NCBI GenBank assembly: GCA_930367215.1
Contig: OV884058.1
Location: 200,340,208 to 200,404,207, forward strand
Length of the DNA: 64,000 nucleotides
Direction of reading: 5' to 3'
Source of the DNA: Pollenia angustigena
Lineage: Eukaryota; Arthropoda; Insecta; Diptera; Polleniidae
Of the stretch, positions 11,102-21,950 are shown piece after piece. A program made the translations under genes and the position numbers. Position 1 is the first letter of the stretch. Every line of letters starts with the position of its first letter. Below the pieces are notes generated by a model. It ran no database searches, had not been told where the DNA came from, and saw only the letters and a program-made list of their open reading frames with translations.

Positions 11102-11245
11102 AGTGCTGGTTCACACGGGTCAAGTTTGACTCGGCAAGTCTTGACCTTTTAGGAGAGAAGGGAAAAGAGAATGCCATTTCTTCTCCCCTCTCTCCTAAAA
11201 ACTCAAGACTTGACGAGTCAAACTTGACGTGTGTGAACCGGCACT
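11102..11245. mobile_element. Palindromic MITE, GTGCCGG family, copy 2
   Basis: Ends AGTGCTGG and CCGGCACT are flanked by TA on both sides, consistent with a Tc1/mariner-type 2-bp duplication. Arms share TCAAGTTTGACTCG and GGAGAGAAGGGAAAAGAG with the copies at 6028 and 40529. It interrupts the reverse transcriptase relic between its IRRDINDCN and LVLLDH segments. Confidence 0.85.
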
Positions 11246-11274
11246 TACTTTTTAGTTCTACTTGATCACTTCAA

Positions 11275-11744
11275 AGGTAGAAGTACATAACACGCGTAAG
11301 TGCGCGCGCGCTCTATCGTCTTCTGTCAAAAAAAGTTAAACTAGTGTATTTTCACAGAACAAGCTACATGCAAAATATTTTGACGCGTTTGCGCCAGAAA
11401 GTTGGTTAACTTTGAACTTTTTAACGCGTTGTGTATTTTTGACAAGTAATCAGCTGACAATAAAAATAATAATTTAACTAATTTGTGAATCATGAAAGAA
11501 AAACTTAGTGAAGAGCTTAAAAAACATACAATATTTATATAAAAAGAATAAATTTAATAAAATAACAAAATCTTGATATACTTTCGAACCCGTTTTTAAT
11601 GCACCAATAAGTAAACAAATAAAAAACAGCTGACAGGAATGGCCTTTGTAACGTGTGTTGTGTAACTTGCAATTTTTACGCGCTAACGTTTTTAAACGCA
11701 CGATACTCGTCGATGAACTAACGCGTGTTATGTATTTCCACCTT
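11275..11744. mobile_element. ~470-bp TIR element (MITE)
   Basis: Left end AGGTAGAAGTACATAACACG and right end (inverted) AGGTGGAAATACATAACACG form terminal inverted repeats of about 25 bp. Removing it restores the frame LLDHFK-VFDTANH of the surrounding reverse transcriptase relic, so the boundaries are good to within a few bases. ACGCG recurs inside (subterminal). No transposase; the long minus-strand frame here is not convincing. Confidence 0.8.
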
Positions 11745-12065
11745 AAAGTTTTTGATACGGCAAACCACCAATTTTTATGTACAAAGCTAAGCACTCTTTT
11801 TAACTTTTCGTCTTCATCAACAAAACTAATTTCATCGTACCTCACAAATTGTATTCATTCCTTGTGATAAACAACAAAGCATCTAATACCTTGTCACTGT
11901 CTAGAAGTGTGCCTCAAGGATCGATTTTAGGACAAATATTATTTTCAATTTACGCAAACGATCTGCTGAAGTAATTAATTCACTGTATGCAGTTGATGTA
12001 CAATTATACCTGAGTAGTCCAGTAGCATCAATTAAGGAAAATATTGACAAACTCAATTACGACCT

Positions 12066-12518
12066 TGTTTTCTCATTGTGATTGCACTAGTACAAAAAAC
12101 CTTGAAGTATTATATAACAACATTAAAGATATATTTATGGACTTAAAAAGCGTGACCAAGTTTCAGCATACTCGAAAACTCTATATGGAGTTTCATTCGA
12201 AAGCCTTCTTAAGAAAAGGGTTCTTGTTTTTGCATAAAGTGTTTTACACCGAAAAGCCGAAATAACTTTTTGAAAAAATTAGATTTGCTAGATCACCAAG
12301 GGATAAAAGCCTAATAGCTTCAACATCAAAGATATATTTATGGACTTAAAAAGCGTGACCAAGTTTCAGCATACTCGAAAATAAATTGATTTACACCGAG
12401 AAGATTTGCTAGATCACCAAGGGGTAAAAACATAATAGCTCCGAAATTTCGATATCTAGTTTCTGAATGTCAATTTTTCATTAACGCTATTCGTTTCTGG
12501 AATTATCTTCCTTATCAC
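12066..12518 (+). repeat. Internal direct duplication in the RT relic
   Basis: The segment AAAGATATATTTATGGACTT and its downstream sequence to CAGCATACTCGAAAA occurs twice, at about 12124-12180 and 12336-12382. The later block GATTTGCTAGATCACCAAGG also occurs twice (about 12283 and 12403). One round of local duplication inside the old retrotransposon explains this. Confidence 0.7.
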
Positions 12519-13535
12519 CAGGGAAACCCGTTTTATGCGCATTAAATATGCAGTTAAAACTGGAAAATATGCCCTGAAAAGTGTTAAAAATATGCCCTAA
12601 AAATTGCTCATTTGAAGACACAATATTCAAAAATTTAATAATAAAATCTAAAAAAGAACCTAAAAAAGGTTAAAATTCATATAAGAGATGTTTGCGCCGA
12701 ATATTATCTAGATATTAACATCCATATGGCTTTTTCTCTTAAAGGGATTTTAGGCACGGTCGCTAAATTGTTAACAAATGTTAACATTTAAAAGGAATTT
12801 AAAGCTAGTTAAGGATGGAAGCTTTGAGCAAATGTGAACCGATTCGAAAATAATTTTATTTGAAGTAAAATATTTTTGGCACGAATTTAATTTAAATACC
12901 ATCGTAATTATATAGCTTGCGGACACAAAGAGTCTAATTTGGATGTGCAATTATAGACCGATTCTCACCATTTGCATAGACTTCGTCCATATTTTATCAA
13001 ATTATCTACAAAATTGGAACTTGTGCGCAGAGCACAAGGCTAACATGGCCAGACAACCAGCCAGGTGGATGGATGGATATCGTTAGATTACTTAAAAAAG
13101 TGATTCTGAGTCGATCGGAATACTAAAAGATTGGTCTAGATACAAATCGCATAACATTTATCCTTAAATACAACCTGCTTTGTCTTACAATTTTAGAGTA
13201 AAAATTAAATAAAGATGTCGAAATTGAAGTAACAGATTTAAAAAAAAAAAATTTTTATTTGCTCCGAAAGCTATTTTAGGCATCCAAAAAAATTGAATAA
13301 CTATCAAAATATGCAGTAAAAGGCAAACTATAAACCTTAAAAATACTGCAAGAAGGCTCTTTTAACTAAAATATGCCAAAAAAAAACGGTGCAAACTGTA
13401 AAATATGCAAAAATATGCACTAACAAATCGATGCCAAAATTCATAAAAAGCTCTAAAACGGATAAATATATTGTTTCTGCCTTCATTGGTCGCACAAGAA
13501 AAAAAACATGCAACTGCATATTTCTGGTTTCCCTG
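12519..13535. mobile_element. hAT-like non-autonomous element, copy 1
   Basis: Terminal inverted repeats CAGGGAAACC...GGTTTCCCTG are flanked by 8-bp duplications CTTATCAC (12511-12518) and CTTATCGC (13536-13543), one base apart. A second copy with a perfect 8-bp duplication is at 39440-40196. Eight-bp duplications and CAG..CTG ends fit hAT. This copy has about 215 bp more than the other (near 12945-13170), and that piece resembles family B (TTATCAAATTATCTACAAAA, a TGCGC..CACAAGG block, CCAGCCAGG). The minus-strand open frame near 13337-13549 is shared by both copies only because the DNA is alike. Confidence 0.9.
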
Positions 13536-14009
13536 CTTATCGCCAACAAATAAACAGCAACGCAATTTCATTTAATGTTAAAATTTTGTTTTTTTTTTAA
13601 TTAATTTATCTTATGTTAAATTTTTGTTATTAAATGTTTATATACACATATTCTTTATTAATTTTAAGTTAAATGTTACCTTATTAAACTTGGAAACTAA
13701 TTTGTAGGCTCCACGAAAAGCCCCCCAATGAAATAACGCCCAGGAAATAGCCCCCAATGAAATAAATCCCAAAAAATAGGAAATAACACCCAAAAGCAAT
13801 GAATGAAATACCATCGAAAAATAAATGAAATAAACCCCAAAACGAAGACGAAACAACCCCCAATATTTTGAAGTTATTTCTTATGAAATAACACCCAATG
13901 CTGAAAATGAAATAACCCCCAATGAAATAAACCCCATCAGCAACGAAAATGAAATTATGCCCAAAATTCATAAAAGAGTCAGTTTCACCAAGGATTTCAT
14001 GAAGTCGAT

Positions 14010-15107
14010 ATGGACCAACAGCAAAGTCGCAAAATTATTGAAATGAATCGTGTGGAGGCCCGCAGGCGTGTTCTTCATAATAAGTATATCCTTATCGGTT
14101 CAAAAATATTGCTGCAGTTATTTTACCCGCCCGTAGATCCTTGTAGCCCTGCTCTATTTTTGCAGTTCGGAACACAATTTGCCTTTACACAGGGGGGGGG
14201 TGCTTTTTAACCATGGGAGGTAAGGCCATAATGGCTTTATTGCTGAATTGAATGGGAAATAAAGCCGTTATGGTCTTATTGCCCAATCATTGAGAGGATA
14301 GGTCATATGTAAAATTTTGCAAAGTGATATATATAGCCATATTTTACCCCAAATGAGAGACAAAGCCATAATTTTCCAGAATATTGTGTAAACATTCTGT
14401 AAAAGTGAAAATCATTTGTTATCATTGAAAAACATTTTTTTTTTTTGTGACGCACGCAGGAAAACTTTATTCAGCGAAGCCACCTGCCGCGTCCTACTGG
14501 AGGAAAAAACTCCTAAGCACGGCCGCAGGCCGCCACGCAGAAAAACTTTCGTATGCGAAGCCAGATTTCAATACTTAACTTTAGTAAAAGGGAAAGTCAT
14601 TACCTCTTAATTATAAAAATAAGAAAACTATTAATCAATGTAAAATGGAAAAGTTCTTCAAAACGGAAATGAGAGATAAAGCCATTTCCTAATATTACTA
14701 ATGTGTACTAAGGCCATGATGGCTTTGCCTCCCATTCGAATGAAAAAAAAAAATAAAAGGCTTTATCTCTCTTTTGAATGGGAGATAAAGCCATCATGGT
14801 CTTACCTCCCATGGTTAATAAGAACCCCCCCCCCCCCCCCCCCCTTTACACAACTACCTCCACTGTTTAAATATAATGCTTTTTCACTTAAAGAATATAG
14901 CAAATTGCTATTTCTTTGTTTTCCACCGACAATTTGGAATTCCATTTTTTTAAATATTAACACGAGATGATGTAAAGCGTCCGAACTTCGATGCACAACT
15001 GAAAATATTTTATGTTTTAGGCAGATTGTACTCATATGTTGACACTGTTATTCCAAAAAACAGTTACTTGAATTCTCAAAATAAAAGGAAAAATATCAAA
15101 CTAAGCA
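14010..15107 (+). pseudogene. Unrecognised open frame interrupted by a nested transposon
   Basis: The frame starting at ATG 14010 (MDQQQSRKIIEMNRVEARRR...) reaches QFGTQFAFTQ at the nested insertion. It resumes in phase after it (TQLPPLFKYNAFSLKEY...PPTIWNSIFLNINT) because the 8-bp duplication encodes the shared FTQ. After a one-base shift near 14966 the sequence stays open as RDDVKRPNFDAQLKIFYVLG to about 15107. Together that is about 150 codons, basic at the N-terminus. I do not recognise the family. It could be a captured host or transposon gene fragment, or chance. Confidence 0.35.
14192..14845. mobile_element. 654-bp nested TIR element with poly-G/poly-C tips
   Basis: Target duplication TTTACACA (14184-14191 and 14846-14853). 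The left tip is a run of nine G, the right tip a run of 21 C. Inside the tips, TTAACCATGGGAGGTAAG and its inverse form the terminal repeats, followed by variants of GATAAAGCCATNATGGC repeated through the element. Non-coding, probably hAT-like from the 8-bp duplication. Confidence 0.88.
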
Positions 15108-15456
15108 CATGAAATAAACCCCAAATAAAATGAAATAACCCCCAAAAACAAACAGATTTAAAAATGAAATAAACCCCGAATTAAAAATGAAATAACACCC
15201 AAATTAAACACGCTATGAAACAAGCCCCGAATTTTAAAAATTTGTTGGGTGTTATTTCATTGGAGATTATTTCATAATTTGAAAACCCCAAATGAGGAAT
15301 GAAATAATTCCCAAAAAAATTAAAAACGGCCCAAAAAAATTGGGAGTTATTTCGTATGAAATAACACCCAAAAATTTATGAAAAAAAATTGGGGAATATT
15401 TAATTTCTCGTTTGGGTGTTATTTCATTGGGGGGCTTTTAGTGGAGCCAATTTGTA

Positions 15457-16828
15457 CACATATAAAATCCTGCACTGTTAATATGTTGTGCAGGAAATCA
15501 TCAATAAATAAATAAATAAAATGAAGAGGGGTTAAGGGCCAAATAAACAAAAAACAAAATCGTTTACACAAACATATAAAAAAGTTTGGAGCAGGCTTGT
15601 GAGAAATTCTTTAAATTCAGACGTGCATATTGTCGTTATTGTCTAACTGCTTGTGTCGTTTATTTGTCTGTTTAAGGTTTGAAGTAGCATTTTTTTAAAT
15701 CGATTAACAAACTTTAAAGTTATTAAAATTTTATTAAATATGTATCAATATAATTTGGTAAAAGGTGGCGAAAATATTTTCTGAAATTAGTTAATCTAAA
15801 CTTTTTTTAAATATTGCTTTACTAGGATTATGTAATCGTTGACTTCGAGCACTTATAACCCTTAAAGGGTTAATTTTTATATTTTTCTTTAGATTATTTA
15901 GGACATTGACTTTTGCCCCAGTAGTACACCCAGAGAAAAAATTTCATTCGTAATGACAACATGGTTGCAGAAAATTTATGGCAACTTTAAACATACTTAT
16001 TGCTACTGCAATCATATTAGGATTGGATAAGTGTTTTTCTTGTCTATCTTAATCATGTTGCGGTTCTCCATAACCATGTACATATATGCCGCGAACGTTC
16101 ATATGTCAAAACAATAATTAAATGATTATCTTTAACCGTAATATAGTTATGGCAGCAATATACAGCGTACTGGTTTAATCATAAAATGGTTGCGGTATTA
16201 ACACTTGACCACAAAAGTTAAATTAGGTTTACTGGCTAACCGAGACAAGGATGGCTCACCTGGGTCTTTATAGCTGTATATTTGTGAAACCGTGAGCAAG
16301 TGACCATAATGAAGCCAGTGCTTACAAGGCTGCTCTCCAGACTTCACTGGAGCCACGAACCATTTTGATTCCCTCAACATCAAGCAAGTATTTTTGACCA
16401 CATAAAAAGTAAATTTTTTTTTTTTTTTTGGGGTGTATTCAAAGAAGATTTAGTTTTGTTTAATATTATCTGCCGGGAAGATGATCGGTAGATAAATCAA
16501 AGTTTATTTAAATAAAATAACTCGTTTTGCTGTTTAAAAACCGTAACTGTAAGAAAATAAATGTGGCGTAAAAATTTATGAAGGGATCAAACGATTTATA
16601 ATTGTTTTCTCATAGAATTATTAAACAGCTTGGAAGTTAAAAAACATCGAATACCAGTTATTCGATTATTTGAAGTGAACATACTTAAATTTTGAATTTT
16701 TTTTTAATATTTTACAAACTTTTCCAAAACCGCTGACAAAAAAGTAAAATAATAATAAAACAAAAAATCATTGGAAACATTTTATCTATCAGTTTTTATA
16801 AAAAGAATAAAATATATTAAACTAAATA
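15457..16828. other. AT-rich spacer, nothing recognised
   Basis: No gene or terminal repeat pair identified. Long A and T runs occur (for example near 16412-16430). Confidence 0.5.
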
Positions 16829-17849
16829 AAGGGTGGTCCAACCATAATGCACGATGTTTATTGTCAGTCAGACCTTAACGTCAAATCGATTTTTTTAACA
16901 GTTTGTCATTTGTTATTACTAATTTAAAAAAAAAAAAATCTGGGAAATTTTTTTTCAAGTAATTGTTGTTTTGTTATCATTTTAGGTGAATTTTATATTC
17001 AGTAACTATTTAATTCTAATGGTCTGTATGCAGGTCAGAATACCAGTAATGAAATCGATGAGGCTGAAGCGTACAATCTTATAGACTTGTATACCAGAGA
17101 ACGGCTTTCAGCGATTGCAAAAAAATCGCAGTAAATGAACACCAACAAATACACTCGCTTGCGGTCATACAATCAAACGTGCGCAACCGCAAACATTCGC
17201 TGCTGGTTTGCTGTCATTCAAATAATGCACATCGTGCTTTGTTATTTATTCCATCGTTTAGCTTCGTTTGTCAATTAAGATGTTTGTGGGTTTGGTCCGA
17301 CAATGATTGTTTTGGCAAAGAAAAAAAAAAAAAAAACAAACAAAAAAGCCAGAAATCAAGCAATTATTACTCATGTAGACATTCAGCAGTTACTATGTAG
17401 TATAAGAAAAAAAAAAATTGAAATGAAACTAAACTCACATAAGTAGGTACATACAAACAATTTCCATAGAAACAGAAGACTTTTTTTTATCATCTTAAAA
17501 AGTACAGTAGTTCCTTATGTACAATGTATTCTTGTTATTGTTGTTTTTATTGTTGTTAGTTTTAACAAGGCGTCTCGTCGAGTGGACAATGACTACTTGA
17601 ATGAAAGTATAAGAATGTGTGCCTTTTGACTTTACACAAATAAGTTATATTGCGTACGCAACAAAAATGCATACAAAGCACTTTCAATAAAAAACGCACA
17701 CATGCAAAAATCAAATGTGTACGAAACGATGTAAAAATTACCAACGTTGAACTTTGTTTTGCAGGCAAAGAGTGAATGTAAATTTGATCGTATGAATAAA
17801 TCAAGAAAAATAGTGATTTTGCAGTTCTCTGTTGTATACTTAGTTTTAT

Positions 17850-17985
17850 GGCCTGTTCATCGATTTCGAACGTTAACGTTCGCATAGAAATTAACATTTA
17901 AAACAAAAACAAATTTTCGAATTTTGTTTTTGTTTTAAATATAATTTTCTATGCGAACGCTGACGCTTGAAATCGTTAAACAGGC
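17850..17985. mobile_element. Palindromic MITE, GGCCTGTTC family, copy 2
   Basis: Arms GGCCTGTTCATCGATTTC and inverted GCCTGTTTAACGATTTC, with CGAACGTTAACGTTCGC on the left. ACTTAGTTTT is found at 17838-17847 and again at 17986-17995, a 10-bp direct repeat almost touching both ends. That length would fit a Mutator-like element better than hAT. Same family as 4243-4379. Confidence 0.85.
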
Positions 17986-18454
17986 ACTTAGTTTTTTTAA
18001 CTGAATATATGATTTATGTTATTTAAAAAACAAAAAATATAACAGAAACTAAACAACAATTACTTTCGGTGACTTTTTTTTATTTTTCCCCCGTTTTTTT
18101 TTTTTTTTTTGGCGATCTTTGGCTAAAATATTATACTAGCTTTCTTTTGTATGCAAAATTAAATTTAAAAAATTTGTTTAGGGAAACTGAACAAAATTGA
18201 CGTTTGGCGATTTCTGACATCCGGCTTGGCGATGGAGCTCAAAAAAACCTGACAATCCTGTTAGAGTCATTGAAAATAGGGACCATCGGCTAGAGGTATG
18301 CCCCGAAGTCGTTGCGAGAATTTGGCCGATGCACAGTGGCTGAAAATCGTTTTTCATTGGCCAAAAATCTGTAACGTTTGTACCGAAGGAGATATTTTAG
18401 TGAAATTTTTTTTAATCGACAGATAGGTTCTTAAACAAAAAAATTTCTTTTTTA

Positions 18455-18810
18455 AAGATTGATCAAATAGCTATCGAAGCTACTTGGGACAAATTTTGCT
18501 AACTCCAATAGGTAATAAGTTACATGGCTGAGAAAGAGCCCTGCATATGCCACTCGTATCCCAAAAAGCGACCATAACTACCTTAAAGGAAAAGACATAA
18601 GCTTTCTTTTGAGCAAAAAAAAAAAAAAAAAAAACATTTCCGCTAAAAAAAAAATAAAAAAAAAGTTTTAAATTAAAAAAAAAAAATAATTTTAAAAAAT
18701 AAAAAAAAAAATAAAATATTTTTTTTAAAAAGATTGATCAAATAGCTATCTAAGCTACTTGGGACAAATTTGTCTAACACCAATAGGTAATAAGTTACAT
18801 GGATGAGAAA
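18455..18810. repeat. Direct duplication inside Transib T2
   Basis: About 85 bp containing GATTGATCAAATAGCTATC and CCAATAGGTAATAAGTTACA occur at 18465-18535 and again at 18732-18805, separated by A-rich DNA. Confidence 0.8.
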
Positions 18811-19129
18811 CAACACCTGTATGGACAAAATGCCAAACTTGGCCCCTTTTAACTCAGAAACTTTTTGACCGATCTTGTTATTTAATAGGACTAAGCTTGG
18901 TGCTAATTTCACCCAAATCGGTAGACATCGATTTAAAAATTGGATCACTTGACATGAAATCCCCCATATGTGGATAAAAAAAACCTTTTGAAAATAATAG
19001 CAGCAATAGATTTAATAGCTTTTGTAACAATGTGAGTTTCAGTTTATTATTATTTTTAACTAATACAATGTCTGTCTTAGATCTTATGAATTATAATTAT
19101 TGAACATTTAATTAAAAGATTGATTGCAA

Positions 19130-19750
19130 ATATTCGATATTCTGTTCCGTGTTATTTCTGTTCTTTAGTAGTTTTTTGACTACTTCATCTAAATCCCGAT
19201 GTTCCACTTTCCATTGATTTCGAATACTGGAGGTGAACGGATCTGACGTTTCCAATAATATATTAAATAGATTAGATAAGTGGAATTTCGTGAAATTTTT
19301 CTAGTATTGTGCTCTCTATAAAATCTGCAATTCTCATTTCTTTTTTCCTGAGCTTCCTCTGATTAATCAACACGTGGCACCAACTGATATTTAATGACAT
19401 TAGCAGACATATTTCTCCATGGGTACTTGGTTGTATATATTTTTGCAGTTTCCTTAGCAAAATCTCCAAATTTTCTAGAGACAATTTCTTCATTGCACGC
19501 AAGTACTTCTAGGATTTAAATCTAAAAATGAGGTTAAAATCAACATCTGTTATTTCAGATGTTGTTTCTGGATCTGAAAATAATCTTCTTGCCGTATTGC
19601 CATCATTTGTATTGCCTGAACCTTGTTTCGGCTGATCTATAATCAGCCCAAATTTGCGATATTCATCTTGAACATATTTCCTTTTTGAACTTCCTAACTC
19701 TTTGTTGGTTTCATTGTTTCTTATTGATCCTGAAGATCCGAAATCCAAAT
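19130..19750 (-). pseudogene. Transib (RAG1-like) transposase relic, C-terminal part
   Basis: Minus-strand pieces match the T1 transposase at 60653-61562. They are GSGNTNDGNTARRLFSDPE...SEITDVD (about 19640-19520), an out-of-frame FAKETAKIYTTKYPW block, a SEEAQEKRNE block holding the probable catalytic glutamate (position of RAG1 E962), and NLFNILLETSDPFTSSIRNQW (about 19265-19200). The order is the same as in T1. Several frameshifts make it inactive. The DDE aspartate regions upstream are missing. Confidence 0.85.
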
Positions 19751-20159
19751 CATAACTGATTTATATAGCTACAGGGTCATGAAATATTATTAGAGTCATA
19801 AAAACAGATAAAATAAAAAGACCAAACAAAATTTAAGAACCCTTCTAAGGTGGGATTTACAATATACCTGTTTAGCGTAAACGCGCGTCTAAGCTCTTTA
19901 TTCTACTGTAGAATACGATAGTGTGAACGTAGTGTAACGAATAAGAATGAATCAGGGTAACTATACGTTATTCTGATTGTGTAACATTAATAACATTTTG
20001 AATATGTACTAGCTGTATTATGTTCGATCACAATCAATTTTTCCTAAATCATAAAATTTTTTTTGAAGACAATAGCACATGATTTCTGTTACTTCTGCAA
20101 AAATTTTTGCGGAATAAAAAAAAAAAATTGTAAAAAAACTATTTCAAAAATAAAATTTT

Positions 20160-20660
20160 TTTTTAGTAATTTCATTAAAATTACCTTTATATCAGTGGTT
20201 TTACCTTCTTAATCCCTTTTGAATCCCGTTGAAAAAGTTGAAAAAAATATAGTAGTTTAGAAGTTTTTTTTTGTAATTTCATTAAAATTAAAAAAGTGTT
20301 AAACAGACGGATCCAAACGGGTACAAGAGTATAAAGAAAGGTAAAGAAAACACTTTCACCTTTCTATGAGTGGTTTAACCTTCTTAATCCCTTTTGATCC
20401 GCAAAAGTTCTATTCTACTAAAGTTGAAATTTGACAAAAATATAGTACATAGTTTTGAAATTTTTTTTTGAGTAATTTCATTAAAATTAAAAAAGTGTTA
20501 AACAGACGAGTTAAAACGGGTACAAGAGTATATACAGGGTTAAAGAAAACACTTTCACCTTACTATCAGTGGTTTCACCATCTTAATTGCTTTTGATCCG
20601 CAAAAGTTCTATTCTACTAAAGCTGAAATTTGACAAAAATATAGTAGTTTACAAAATATG
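20160..20660. repeat. Tandem ~200-bp repeats inside Transib T2
   Basis: TAATTTCATTAAAATT recurs at 20167, 20274 and 20473, followed each time by ACTTTCACCTT..., GTGGTTT.ACC and ATCCGCAAAAGTTCTATTC-type blocks. The first unit is shorter (107 bp) than the second (199 bp). Non-coding. Confidence 0.8.
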
Positions 20661-21138
20661 TCCTAACATCTCAAATATAAATGACACAACAGTCGCAAAT
20701 ATTACCTTTTTAATGATAACAAGACTACCAACCTAGCAAAAAAGCAAGCAGGTCAATTTCGCTGATAGTTTTTGTGCAATGATAATTTCTTTCGGATTAA
20801 ATATTTAAAAAAAAAAAACACTTTTTTCTGAATTAAAAAAATAGTTGTGTTTAACAACATGGCACAACCACAATTACCAATATTTTGACCTAATTTTTTG
20901 GCTACCTTAGTTTTAATATGTTTACTATTAAATAAAATTAAAATTTTTGAAATCGGTGACAAACAAAAATTGGACTTTTGGCCAATGAAATAAAATTTTC
21001 AGCCACTGTGCGATATTTTGTTATACACATAACAGTCATAGATCCTTCTAAAAGAATAAAAAATATTAAGATAATTCTCTGAAAACTTTTTGTTTTATTC
21101 ACAATTACCATCATGCGCTTTGGCTAGGCCACCCTTTA

Positions 21139-21839
21139 TTATTGTGAAATAATTAAAAACAAACAGCCTAAATTTATTAGCATTTTAATTATGTCAAACT
21201 TTTTTTAAAATACAAAACAGAAAAAAAAACACACATATACAAATATAATTCGGAAGTAATTTTGAGTTAAAAGTGATCGTTATTTAAATGACTTTTACGA
21301 TCTTTTCAATTGTGTTGCTAATGATGAACAGATGATCACTTAAAATAGCCAAGTGATCATCATGAGTTAAAAATAAATAAAATCGTTTAAATATATCACA
21401 ATACATCAATATTTTTTGAATAAATTTATAAAGTTTTTTTTTTTATTTTTTAAACAAATTTGTATTTTTACTGTAAATTTACTGAATATTTAAATGTCTT
21501 TTATTTTATGAAATTTTTAATGTTTTTTGTATGTTTTGTTAACTATTTTGAGTTTGTTAAAAATAAACTCATAACTTATTTTGAAATTAAACAAACAAGT
21601 TGCTTCATGTTCTTGTTTATAGTTTCCTGTATGTTTGAGCAGTAAAATTGCTGTTTTGTGAAAGGAATAAATTATTTTACTTTAACAATAATTTATAGAC
21701 CGCAATGAGTTTAAAGGTGATGTCATGGAATTCTTAGATTTAACAGTTTTCAATGACGTGTATTTTCTGTGTTATTTAAAAAGGAAATTTATTCCAATCA
21801 TTTTTATTAAATTCCCTAAGCTAATCCCACGAAGCTCTA
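21139..21839. other. AT-rich spacer, nothing recognised
   Basis: Low-complexity DNA without shared repeats or meaningful frames. Confidence 0.5.
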
Positions 21840-21950
21840 CGCTTGTCTGCAGGAAACCAGAATTTCTTCCGGGAATCGAACCCGTAACCCCGGCGCGCTG
21901 TTTTGTATTTTCTCCTTAGCTGGTCATTGTTATCACTTTTGTTTGGAGTA
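21840..21950 (-). repeat. tRNA-like sequence, probable SINE head relic
   Basis: On the minus strand GGGTTCGATTCCCGG (about 21871-21885) matches the B box of RNA polymerase III tRNA promoters, and CCAGCTAAGGAG about 45 bp upstream is a poor A box. The sequence does not fold as a complete tRNA, so a tRNA-derived retroposon relic is the better reading. Confidence 0.4.

Larger units (their letters stand above)
10590..13600 (+). pseudogene. Non-LTR retrotransposon reverse transcriptase relic split by three insertions
   Basis: Joining the pieces outside the inserted elements gives a jockey/CR1-type reverse transcriptase. Recognisable blocks are SVGYDNLHPKFIKVILPVLL (from about 10765), KHAKIIPIPKSNTEY, LLDHFK directly followed by VFDTANH across the 11275-11744 insertion, SVPQGSILG (about 11900), and LYAVDVQLYLS (about 11985), where the catalytic YADD has become YAVD. 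The C-terminal block PRGKNIIAPKFRYL..FFINAIRFWNYLPY runs up to 12518 and continues at 13536. Frameshifts, stops and an internal duplication (12112-12170 against 12324-12385) leave it dead. The exact clade is uncertain. Confidence 0.75.
13707..15448. mobile_element. TIR element with 8-bp duplication and repeated ATGAAATAAC motif
   Basis: Ends GGCTCCACGAAAAGCCCCCC and, inverted, GGCTCCACTAAAAGCCCCCC are flanked by AATTTGTA on both sides (13699-13706, 15449-15456). The outer 300 bp on each side are built from many irregular copies of ATGAAATAACCCCCA or its complement, about 17 bp apart. The 8-bp duplication fits hAT or P superfamilies. A 654-bp element is nested in it, and it carries a decayed open frame. 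I see no transposase signature. Confidence 0.85.
18332..21010 (-). mobile_element. Transib element T2 (decayed, ~2.7 kb)
   Basis: Ends CACAGTGGCTGAAAAT on both sides, inverted. Flanks are CGATG on the left and CGATA on the right, i.e. a 5-bp duplication with one change. The uninterrupted site GGCCGATATTTT is seen in the mariner at about 42770. Five-bp duplications and a CACAGTG tip are the Transib pattern. Both ends have the nonamer-like blocks CCAAAAATC and CCAAAAGTC 22 bp inside the heptamer. A transposase relic lies on the minus strand. AT-rich duplications fill the rest. Confidence 0.88.
16829..21136 (+). mobile_element. Mariner relic (family E) split by a MITE and a Transib
   Basis: Left end AAGGGTGGTCCAACCATAAT after TA; right end inverted AAGGGTGGCCTAGCCAAAGC before TA (21137-21138). 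The same family occurs inverted at 32998-33799, and the 3' parts match over about 120 bp (TAACAGTCATAGATCCTTCTAAAA here). The only recognisable coding trace is the transposase tail near 18290-18331 (GACCATCGGCTAGAGGTATG). Subtracting the inserted elements leaves about 1.5 kb, close to mariner size. Confidence 0.8.

Noticed and set aside
13337..13549. Similar ~70-81-codon frames in the two hAT-like copies (also 39925-40170)
   Set aside because: The DNA of both copies is nearly identical here, so shared frames carry no evidence of selection; no transposase motif is present.
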